A stretch of 64,000 nucleotides of DNA. Origin: Bradysia coprophila. Lineage: Eukaryota > Arthropoda > Insecta > Diptera > Sciaridae. A program made the position numbers and the translations under genes. The stretch lies in contig NC_050738.1 in NCBI RefSeq assembly GCF_014529535.1, forward strand, positions 12,010,140-12,074,139. The letters run 5' to 3'. Positions 52,913-62,191 of this stretch are shown here, piece by piece (the stretch's first letter is position 1; the number at the start of each line of letters is the position of its first letter). A model generated the notes under the pieces. That model saw only the letters and a list, made by a program, of their open reading frames with translations, was not told where the DNA came from and did no database searches.

Positions 52913-55900
52913 CTCCAAGTGAATGAACGATTTGTGGAAAGGGACGATAACAAAAAGGAAGCCGGGTTGAATGTCAACGAAGACAAAACCAAATATTTCG
53001 TGTTGTACAGGAGCTAACGAGCGAGCTAAGGATGACGGATTAGACAGAACATAAAAATGAATGATTTGGGGTATGTCATTGCGAATTAACTCAATGAAGA
53101 ACTTAAAACGAGACCAACGCAAGCCAGTAGGTGTTCCTATGCATTGAAACATCTCTTCAAAAGCAGGTTACAAAATTGCATCTCAAAATGTCCGCTACAT
53201 AAGACACTGGTCGAGTCTGTTGCTACATGTATGCATGCAAAACTACCAGCCAAACAAAGAGCCTGTTTGAAGAGTTTCGAAAGGCAAATGCAAAGGTGAA
53301 AAAAGTCCTCGTGGATAGAGTCGCCGGAACGAGATCGAGAGGAAGGCCGAAGGAGAGATAGATTACTGAGTGCCTAAAAAGCGAGTTACAAGAAGTTGGA
53401 GAAGTGGAGTCAGCCAAAACCCGCTTGGATTAAAAGATAACTGTTCAGTAGGTAAGTATGTAACACCAATAACGCAATTTGAGTTGAGGAGAAGCCGTTT
53501 GAAATATTTTCTTATTTGATAAGGTAAAGTGTTCTAAGAGGTCGGTTAGACAGTAAACCACTTACCATTGCCTTTTTCATTAACGTAAGCTGATGACATC
53601 GTTGTCAGTGACAGAACTTCCAGCACATCTTTCGTTTGTAGTCCTGCTCTGTCAGCTGAGAATCAATTGGAAAATAATAATTTAGAACCGAGTCAACAAG
53701 TGAATGTTACTCATAATTTACCAAGAGCAAGCGATTCTGCGAGTCCTCCTAATGTAACCCCAGCAAACAATTGCAAAACCAAATACATTTTGGATGCATT
53801 GCCAACGTCTCCCAAAAAGAATGAATTCTTTCCCATTGCCTTGAAGCACGACTGGCACTCGTCGAATAACGAACGATCACCAGCAGCTAATATAATCAAT
53901 GTGCCCTCTTCAGCCTGTACTCGCGATCCTTGTATTTGCGCCTCCAAATACCGTCCGCCTTTCGATACTATAGCGTCAGCTATGTCCTGTGAAGTGTCAC
54001 CATCCAGTCCGGTCATTTCGACGTAGCCCTTTCCATCGAAATGTTGATTCGACGATATTATGCCACAGTTTCCAAAGACGAGCTGCAACAATAATGAGAA
54101 TTAGTGAATCTTATTCCGAAAAAACGATCAGAATGTCATTAAATGCACATACTTCTTTCGAGACCAACGGATCGGATACGCATGAAAATATGATATCAAC
54201 TTGTTCAGCAACATCACATGGCGTCAGAGCAACTTCTGCGCCCAATTCTTCCAATTTTCTCGCCTTTGATGGATCGCGATTCCAAATGATTACTTTGTGA
54301 CCTGAATTTAGCAGATTTTTAACGATTCCAGAGCCCATAATACCAACACCTAGGAAACCGAAAATCTTTGCCGATGCTACGATGTTCTGCAATTTTTGTG
54401 TCTGTGAAATGCTGACGCTGTGTAATGTCCCTGGTGATTCTCCCTGGTAATTTAATCCCAAAATTAATTGTTTTTGCATGCTGCACCGCACACTCCCACC
54501 ATGCTTACCATAACAATTTGTGGGCGATTAATTAAAATGTCTGCTGGATTTCGACGAGGTACATAAGGATCAGATTCTGACGTACTGTCGATTTTCGACT
54601 CGTCTTTAGGAGAGGGACGAGCTAGCTTAGCAGGAGTTACATCAAAGTCTCCGTTGTTGGCGCTGAATCGTTTTTTGGGTTTTGGCTCCTAAAAAAGAAC
54701 GAAAACAAGTTGAAACTATTATCAACAGCAGTTAATTGTGCTGAGGATGATATGAAGTCTTTTCCTCTATTATCAAACTCAGTTCGTCCAACGGTTCAAT
54801 GAGCACTACTACATTTCTGCAGCTCATACAAGCAATATCGCTGGACTACCTGAGCCTGAGTAGCTCCTGTATCAATTTAGAATTAATTTAAAGTTAGAGC
54901 CCTATACGACATGCAACCACGTTCGTTAATAGCTAAGTCACTCTTTGCAAAATGACTGAATAAATTTGGTAAAATGATTAACCTTCTTTTCAAATCTGAA
55001 TTTGAGTGGGGGTGATGAACGTACCGCTTTCTTTTTCGCAGACGTCTTTTTCGGTGCAGACTTTGGAACGGTCGGTGTTGTTGTTTGAAGCTCGGAACTT
55101 TCGTCACTCTCGCGTAGTTGGTCAAAAGTTGTGTTTGTATCCTCATCCTCCTGTTCCGAAGGCAAATCTGCGTTTGCTTTGTATTTCTGTGACGGAAAAA
55201 AATCAGTTCAAACTCACTGTCAAGACAATAAACGTTTTTCGCGTTACCTCAGGATCGCTCAGGTACTCATCGATCCGTTTTACGGCTTCTTTTAGCGGAT
55301 TGTTTTTTATTGTTTTTACAATTGAGTCACGATGCTCCACATACGGTTTGAGATTGTTGTCCTCAATCCAACTGCTGTAAATTTAGAGGAACAAAAATCT
55401 GGTTAGAATCGACGCGCTTCTATTTTTCATTCGGCATTTCTTACTAATTCTTTGATCCAAAGAAAAATATCCATTTGCAAGATTGACCACCTTTGGGCTT
55501 TGAAGCATTTTTGGTCAAGTTCGGTTTTGGCGTGCAGATTTTTCCTGGCCATGGCGGAAATCCCCTCATTTTAGCCCTAAATTAAAAACGAAAAACGCAA
55601 AAATTATGACAGCTCAATAACCAGCGTCAATAAACGTGAACGTTCGAAGTAAAATTTATTTTGAAGAGTCGCTTTTACGTCAATGTGCCCCACCTCGATT
55701 CGGCATCGTTTTATGGAAAATAAAACAATTCTCAATGTTTGAATCGAACACCATTGAATTTCTGGTGAAAAAGATAGTTTATCAAACGCCTTCCTGTTGC
55801 CACTAAACAAATAACACACAACAAGAATATTATCGACTGCCATTAAGCGAATGACATTCCATTAAGCGGGATAATGGTGACGCGTTAAGGTTAGATTTTT

Positions 55901-56095
55901 TCACTTCGTCAATTCACAATTTATTTGTTGAAAAATTTAACCGTGCTGAGGCTCAGCATCGACGCTCCACATTTTACTTCAAACAAACAATTTTCTGTTG
56001 TAAATACTCGATAAAAGGATGAAAAATGTCACAGCCACAGCCATTCACCTATTTCGCTATAAATGCTGAACTTACCATACGAGTTCCTTTTCCAT
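52444..56095 (-). CDS. Ndf: NDF/GLYR1, PWWP plus beta-hydroxyacid-dehydrogenase-like nuclear protein
   Basis: The human homologue GLYR1 (NPAC/NDF) binds H3K36-methylated chromatin and helps Pol II pass nucleosomes. Nine minus-strand exons join in phase: 56095-56076, 55576-55445, 55374-55248, 55186-55025, 54688-54509, 54443-54153, 54082-53722, 53646-53566 and 52646-52444, giving 518 aa. The PWWP domain is at residues about 1-95 (MEKELVWAKMRGFPPWPGKI, CKWIFFFGSKNYSWIEDNNL, IDEYLSDPE). A charged Lys/Ser-rich linker follows. The dehydrogenase-like domain starts at KIFGFLGVGIMGSGIVKNLL (Rossmann Gly-rich loop) and continues VIIWNRDPSKARKLEELGAE, FSCVSDPLVSKE, ILAAGDRSLFDECQSCFKAM and FFLGDVGNASKM. 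The C-terminus is HMQKDLRLGLSLSEQIEHAM...DVSAVYVKSRI. The last intron (about 920 bp) contains a reverse-transcriptase relic in opposite orientation. The last exon is duplicated at 45634-45836. Confidence 0.93.
52762..53437 (+). mobile_element. Non-LTR retrotransposon reverse-transcriptase relic
   Basis: Translation pieces in more than one frame recall a LINE RT. They are FEQGDVLSTLLFNLALENSV, then after a frameshift FADDMDLLG (the catalytic YADD-type motif, 52877-52888), LNVNEDKTKYFVLYRS with a stop, LNEELKTRPTQASRCSYALKHLF, and the C-terminal RSRGRPKER motif. Stops and frameshifts make it inactive. It lies in the last Ndf intron on the opposite strand. Its beginning is also present in direct-repeat copy A (about 45952-46102). 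The clade was not determined. Confidence 0.8.
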
Positions 56096-56346
56096 GGTTG
56101 CAAGCTGGTTTGTCGTATATACAGTTTGTTAATACAAAACGAAAAATAAAATTAATCTGCCCAAAAATACGTTTTTACGTCCGCTGATACACACAACTAG
56201 TTTCTTTTAATTTCTTTTAAAATGGCGATGTTGCTCTCCGGCGGCTTGTGAGGTTTGTATGAGCCACTACGCTGAGCTGTCACCTTGTCATAGTCGAAAA
56301 ATTGTTGATTGTCATTCGTGTCAGTTGATGTGCAGGGCCGCATCAG

Positions 56347-56817
56347 TTATGGTGGGTTATGAAAGTTGAAAGTATTTAGAATGGCAGTTACTGAGAACGA
56401 TAACACTAATATAAAGAGATGTTCGATTTGATCTATTTTAAGATTGTCATGGGTATCAATAAAAGGTACGTTAATCTTATTGAAATATGAATTTTCGTCA
56501 CAAGGACGGAAAAGTCGAAAAGTCGAAGGCACCGAAAAAAATGCTTCATTGATGAAATAAACGCCTTGCGGTGCAGAAGCATGTAACCATTGCGTACAAC
56601 TTAAATGTGAATCTGAGTAATATATATATAACCCTACGCTCTGAAAAATGGTTACCAACGAATAAAATACAATGTTTAGCCATCGTGATATCTCAGAATC
56701 TAGATATAGCCGGAGAAGTAGATTGTGGAAATTGTTATCGTCACTACCGCAAAAATCAGCGATGGCACTGCCTTCGAGTTGGTCTTTTGAGATACGAAAT
56801 TTAAAAATCAAAGTCAT
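56347..56817 (-). pseudogene. Repeat-associated ORF of unknown identity (156 codons)
   Basis: The frame starts MTLIFKFRISKDQLEGSAIA. Its first 30 or so codons are homologous to a plus-strand segment at about 43371-43457, where the same reading is broken by stops, so the ORF begins inside a dispersed repeat. A further upstream minus-strand stretch reads FTGISMIDAVGKSVTS and looks protein-like, but is separated by a stop. A hydrophobic segment near residues 48-66 could be read-through of non-coding DNA. No family is recognised. It may be the remnant of a multicopy gene or transposon; expression is doubtful. Confidence 0.3.
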
Positions 56818-56946
56818 TTGTTAGGAAATTAAATTTTCGATCACATTGTCCATGAAAATATTGTTCGATGAAGTGACAGAAGTGACCGACTTGCCGACAG
56901 CGTCAATCATTGAGATTCCTGTGAAATAGTGCTCAAATCCACAATC
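56721..56946 (-). repeat. Uninterrupted copy of dispersed repeat (empty site)
   Basis: In reverse complement this segment aligns with 42415-42470 followed directly by 43306-43457. The 814-bp TIR element at 42471-43284 is missing here. It overlaps the 5' part of the ORF at 56347-56817. Confidence 0.65.
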
Positions 56947-57545
56947 TGTTATAATGGCAGTTCATACTCTACGAGGTAGAACGCGCATATGATGAGATGG
57001 AATTCTATCAAAAGTCGGTGAAAACTGGACTTATTCTCTCACATGTAGCCCAGCCGTCATTCATATGCGTGTGTCCTGTGTTCGCAGTAACAACTCCTGA
57101 TAATGTGTTCCTATTCGGCCCTTGTAATGTGATATTTCTATAGTAACTGTCAGATTTAATTTCAGTACAATGGATGAACTCGCCGCGGTGAACCGTTAAG
57201 TCTTAAGCCTAGTATTATAGATCATCTTCAAGATACGGTACTTTCAGACGTAACCTTGGAATGTTGTTGGAAGTGTGTTGTTTAGTATTGAGTTTTGGCA
57301 TGTAATGCAACCTAACAAAGTGAATTTGACTTGTGTCCAACATTATAAAAACTATATTCACCCGTAAGTAGGGGTCCGTGTGTTATTGCGGATTTGCGTT
57401 ACCTTCAAGGTTTATATACTTTGGCTCAAACGGCCTTGAAGATGATCTATGTATATGTGCCTCTGAACAAAGCGAAGAAATGACAGAAGATGTATGAGCG
57501 TTTTGTTTATCTCTTCAACGTACCAGACCAACTAAAATACAGGGA

Positions 57546-58052
57546 GATGCTAAGATGACGGCTGGGGCGTCTTTTTGATCTGGTCCTTTTCCATATAACG
57601 AATGAAATGTCAATAATGGCTGACTTTTTCCAAAATTGGTCGGTTGTTTACAAAATAATTAATTTTTGACTACGATGATTCGAGAAACCGAATATGGAAA
57701 TACGTTTGCATTGGTGTCAATAACGTAAAAGAATTTATTTGCAAGCTAGTTTTGTATATTATCTGAGGTATACGCGTTCAAAAATTGTTCTCAAAAATTG
57801 CATTTTTTCAATTCGGAAATTGTGTACGAATACTGAATCTGATTTACAGATAAATTGTCTTACGTTCAATCTACAAGGATCATGTTAGCAATTTATATTA
57901 TTAATTAAAATTGGTGATGCTGAAAGTATTTAAAAAAATCTGTCGTTATGTAGTTTTCAGACAGCTGGTCGCATACGGTTCAATTTTTACAGAAATGGTC
58001 GACATGCTACCTCTATCTGTCGAAACGGTGTCCCAGCCGTCATTTTAGCATC
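57546..58052. repeat. TIR-bounded non-autonomous element, about 507 bp
   Basis: The left end gatgctaagatgacggctgg is the near-perfect complement of the right end ccagccgtcattttagcatc. A third occurrence of the core cccagccgtcatt is at 57042-57054. No coding frame of significance was found inside. Confidence 0.55.
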
Positions 58053-58954
58053 AATCGGCGAAAATATGTATGAAAGAAGGTATGAATATGTACAACGGGC
58101 ACAAGGTATCATAAATAAGTATACAAACCTTTTACTGTGGTTACACAAACTATCACGAATTTCATACATTTTCTGATACCGTTGAGTACCTACCCTCAAA
58201 TTTATAGTTATGGTTTCTAATGAGGCGTAAAAATAGTAATAGAGCCAGACATAAATTCGATTGATGAGCTTCTCTTTGACTCTAGAGATAATGTGGCGAT
58301 GTCATTTTTAAATATTTTTGGCTACAGATTGGCAGTATCCAACATTTTTCCATTTCTGGCTGGGAAACACACGACGGCTTCTCGTGTTATTAAATGACAT
58401 TATAATGTTCAAGGTTCAGATAATGTTTGCATCTAAATGTGTGTGTGTATGTATTGGTTTACTTCGTTTATTTTCGTCACGAATTCTCCACTATCAAAAG
58501 AATGTAATGCGTTTGATGATATTATGAATACTTGCCATATTTACTTACCGAGTCTGAAATAAAATTATAGGTCAAGTAATATGAGCCCTTTTTTAATAAC
58601 TTTTCGCGGCAATGTAGCTTTTTCCCGATGAATACTTACCATCTCAGTATATGTGGTACGAACAAAACGAAGGATTTTCAAAAAAAAAAATTATTGTGAT
58701 TTCGATGAGTTTTTATTTCTAGATATAATTGATAAGACGGTACCGCATAGTAGGTGCCCGGTGGCATTATACATTTTGTATGGTTTGTCCATTTTGACAT
58801 TTTCTTCTTCTTCTTTTTCAATTTTTAAATTCAATAATTACAAAATTTTCAATAAATTAATTTGATTTTAACGATTAAATGTAAAAACTAAAATTGAAAA
58901 TAAATCGATCTACGTCACACAGCACCACTAGTGGTATAGATGTGCGTTATTCTG

Positions 58955-59674
58955 CTACCATAAACGATGAAAATGCAAATTCCTTGACAACACCGATCTC
59001 ACGTCATTTGTGAATCGAAGCGCATCTAGCAGCGGCAGCAAGGATAATAGTGCTATATCCATAGGATCCGAAAACCACGATTTTATTGGGATAGCATTGT
59101 TCGGAAAACAGCGGTACGCGTTCGGTGAATTGTCTATGATGAAAATATTATTTAAGTCGTTATTGATGGCCGTTAGGTCTTTGGTGTATGATGAAAAGTC
59201 GGGAGTGCAGTGCTGACGATAATATCTTCTGTGCAGTATATTTCTACCGGCGTCTAGTTTATCAGAAACAGCAGCACCATAAATTTCCATACTTGCGGTA
59301 AATACGACCAGATCGTACCATTGCGATACCACACTAAGAAAGTAGTCCACATGAGGTCGTTTGTGAACGAAAAATCGCACAGGATGTCTGTCGATCGTCA
59401 CTTTCACCGTAAAGTCGTGCGGTGTGCCAGGCTTGACATTGTTCCTGGGCATTGCGTCATGATGTGAATGGATAAGTGTCTCATCCAGATCGAGTACCAA
59501 CGTTTTGCGCTGGACCAAGCTGAGTCGATGACGTGACACCGGCGATAACGGAAATATGTCGTACTTGACAGGTTGATAAGCTCTCACCTGCCTGGTGAAC
59601 GTGTAACAAATGCATGTCCATATTTTTGATGCAAGAACCAGAAACGCTCGAAAATTCATCTGAAACAGGGACAT
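58955..59674 (-). CDS. Dd: CTD nuclear envelope phosphatase (Dullard/CTDNEP1)
   Basis: An HAD-superfamily Ser/Thr phosphatase of the nuclear envelope/ER. In the known family it dephosphorylates lipin, and it dampens BMP signalling in flies. Single exon of 239 aa from the ATG at 59674 ([20 protein letters not shown]), the start that aligns with family N-termini; in-frame codons further upstream are probably 5' UTR. An N-terminal hydrophobic segment (residues about 8-25) is the membrane anchor. The catalytic DxDxT motif is present in [16 protein letters not shown]. Then come [106 protein letters not shown] and the C-terminus [13 protein letters not shown]. All key residues are intact. Absence of introns could be native or could mark a retrocopy; no poly(A) remnant is seen. 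Confidence 0.94.
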   Translation of the reverse strand: MSLFQMNFRAFLVLASKIWTCICYTFTRQVRAYQPVKYDIFPLSPVSRHRLSLVQRKTLVLDLDETLIHSHHDAMPRNNVKPGTPHDFTVKVTIDRHPVRFFVHKRPHVDYFLSVVSQWYDLVVFTASMEIYGAAVSDKLDAGRNILHRRYYRQHCTPDFSSYTKDLTAINNDLNNIFIIDNSPNAYRCFPNNAIPIKSWFSDPMDIALLSLLPLLDALRFTNDVRSVLSRNLHFHRLW

Positions 59675-60371
59675 CAGCGGCATTCTATTGTTCGCAAATG
59701 AAAATAGTGAAAAACACTGGAACTTAGGCGATTTTAATTTTCGCTTCGTTTTCCAAACACTAATCGTGAGGTTCCTTTTATTTTCACGACGAAAATCTGC
59801 GATAATAATTTGCACTTCGTCTGTCAAACGCGAAACGTGCGAGTCCTTTTATTTTCACAATGAAATTACTTTTCAACCAAAAGTTTGTCGAAAGACCCGA
59901 CTTTTACATGAATTTGTTTTTTGTTTGCCGTTTTCGGCGCGGAACTTTATTATCTTGGTAAGTGCATCACAAACGCGGAGTGTTTATTTTTCACGAGCCT
60001 TGAATTTTATTTCCGAATTCACGTAATTTTATGTGACAGTGGTGACAGATCGCGCTGAATTTTTATCAAACAGGATTGAATGCGTTTAATGTTATCATGA
60101 ATCTCTACCATTTTTACCGAGTCTCAAATTAAGCGCGGTTAAAACAACAAAAGTATTTCAACTTTGATAACCTTCGATAAAATGTACTGAGTATGGTCTT
60201 AATAGCAGCAGGGGTTTAGACAAAGGGTATAGACTGTCATCTTGCTATAAACTCTTGATTATAAAATAGAAAACGATGAGAATCAGCGACGAATGGAAAA
60301 AATTCTGTCCTCTTGTCAAGAGGCTCTTGATGTTAGGGACAAATGCAAGGACAAGGGCAAGGATGAACTGT

Positions 60372-61468
60372 CGATTATCGGGTATTACTCATTAATCAGG
60401 AAAATTTTAATTCAGAATACCAAAAATCAGGAAAAATTTTTAGGAAACGTAAATTAGGAAAAATATTTACGAAACCAAATATTGGGAAAATGTGAAATTG
60501 GGAAAACATAAAACAAGTTACAAAAAATTAGTTTTTTTTTTCCATGAGAGTTGAATAGACTCTCACCAATAACTCGCCATTCGATGATGTCGACTATATT
60601 CGAGGATATCGACTACATTCGAGTACATCGTCTTTATTAGAAGACATCGACTATATTCGAGTACATCGACAATATTAGATGACATCTACAAATATATTGA
60701 CTATATTTGAGGACATCGACTATCTTCGAGAACATCTTCTATATTCAATGAAGTCGACTATATTCGAGGATGTCGACTAAATCCGAGGACACCGATTATA
60801 TTCGAGGATATCGACTATATTAGAGGACATCGACTACAGTCGAGGATGTCGACTATATTACGTGACATCGACTATATTCGAGAACGTCGACTATATTTGA
60901 GGACATCGACTATATTAGAGGACGTCGTCTGCTTTATTCGAGTACATCGACTATATCCGGGAATAGTCGAGCATATGACCAATGCTCATTGAGCATATGA
61001 GAATATATCGAGTAAGTTCAGTTCGATTGTAATTGGAAGACAAATAAATTATGACTCGATTGTACTGGAATTCACTTCATATACATAAGTACAATATTGC
61101 GCACGCCAGTAATATTATGTTTTTTACAGATGATGTAGCGCCGCAGGCCGTGAAGAATTTAAAAAAATAAAAAAGCGGGGTCGAGGGGCGGCAGCCCCCG
61201 CAAAGGGGGGTTAAGGGGGGAGTATCCCCCCTTGCACGTCCTTATTAAACTTTGATGTGGATATTTTGTCCGAAATTTATTTTGTCCCGAAACTCATTAC
61301 AATTTCTGATTCATGGTTTTCTTAATGCTTAATGCTTCCTAATAAGTGGAGTTCCTGATTAATTTTTCCTGATTTGTGTTTCCTGAATAATGTTTCCTGT
61401 TTTTTGTCTACTGATTATTGGATTCCTGATTTTTGTCTTCCTAATTAATTCATACATCCCGATTATCG
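60372..61468. mobile_element. Large foldback element with repetitive arms and minisatellite core
   Basis: The outer boundaries are inverted: cgattatcggg at the left and cccgattatcg at the right. The left arm (to about 60540) is made of short degenerate units such as aatcaggaaaa and ttaggaaa. The right arm (about 61305-61450) contains the complementary units ttcctgatt and tttcct. Between them lie a 19-bp minisatellite (60578-60970) and a G/C-tract block (61174-61240). The organisation (inverted arms of short repeats around a core) is reminiscent of Drosophila FB-type foldback transposons. No transposase is visible. Confidence 0.65.
60578..60970. repeat. 19-bp minisatellite
   Basis: About twenty tandem copies of a 19-bp unit with consensus gactatattcgaggacatc. 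Common variants are attaga for attcga and gatgtc for gacatc. One unit is extended (tacaaatatattgactat) and one near the end carries a small insertion. Confidence 0.9.
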
Positions 61469-61930
61469 TTTTCAGTTTCTTTATCTTTCTAAAGTATTCT
61501 TTTTGTCCATGGGTTGATGACGATAATTTGTGATACACATGTTTTGTACATCTCTGCTATCGGACTAGCAAGTAAAAGACTCGATTTGAATGTCATCTCG
61601 CCCCAAAGTTTACAGCCTTGGTTTAGACTTTGTCCACCTGAAAATAAAGATTGGTAGGTACTAATTGGTGAGACTAGTACCATATCCAAGTCGGTGAGAC
61701 TTTCGCATAGCGATTCTTTCTTTGAATCAGTGTTTCGTTATAGCTTTTGAACGTTTAATCAATCAAACCAACTTGTAAATGAGTCGATTTGATAGCGGTA
61801 AATGTGTCAATAGAAAATGTCGATTACGATATGGTGTAGGTCTTTTCTCCCCTCTTATTTTCGATGTCGTCATAGGATAAATAATAACCACATTCTATCA
61901 ATTCTATCGAAGTCATTAGTGGTACGGTGT

Positions 61931-62040
61931 TAGGGAATCTCGCGCCGCGTCATTCACAATAACTCACAAAGTGACATCTTCCTTATACAAAATGTGTCAA
62001 AATGTGAATTATTGTGAATGACGCGGCGCGAGATTCCTAG
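61931..62040. mobile_element. MITE family C, copy 2
   Basis: A palindrome with ends tagggaatctcgcgccgcg and cgcggcgcgagattccta, and inner arms cattcacaataa / ttattgtgaatg. The loop contains cttccttatacaaaatgtg, the inverse of the loop of copy 1 at 44677-44782. It is better preserved than copy 1. Confidence 0.85.
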
Positions 62041-62191
62041 CAACCAGTGGTACACCAATTGAAATATGACGCTGCACTCAAATTCACCTACAACCTGGGT
62101 TCCATATTTTTGTTTTCGATACGCTAAAGGCTCTCATTGCCTTCAATATCTAGAATTAATCATTCGAAGTATTTGTTTTTAATAATTAATT

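Larger units (their letters stand above)
56096..58954. other. Intergenic region with repeats between Ndf and Dullard
   Basis: There is no conserved gene. It contains a repeat-associated ORF (56347-56817), the uninterrupted copy of the dispersed repeat (56721-56946) and a TIR-bounded element (57546-58052). The remainder is AT-rich single-copy-looking DNA in which I see nothing further. Confidence 0.45.
59828..62191. other. Intergenic region dominated by a large foldback element
   Basis: No gene is supported between Dullard and the DUF4735 gene. It contains the 1.1-kb foldback element with minisatellite (60372-61468) and MITE C copy 2 (61931-62040). Confidence 0.5.

Noticed and set aside
53667-54300. 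Plus-strand ORFs of 119 and 103 codons
   Set aside because: Antisense shadows of the Ndf dehydrogenase-domain exons.
61141-61240. Bacterial contamination or horizontal transfer suggested by the G/C-tract block
   Set aside because: It is only about 65 bp, has no gene and lies within the boundaries of an inverted-repeat element; reported as an unusual core instead.
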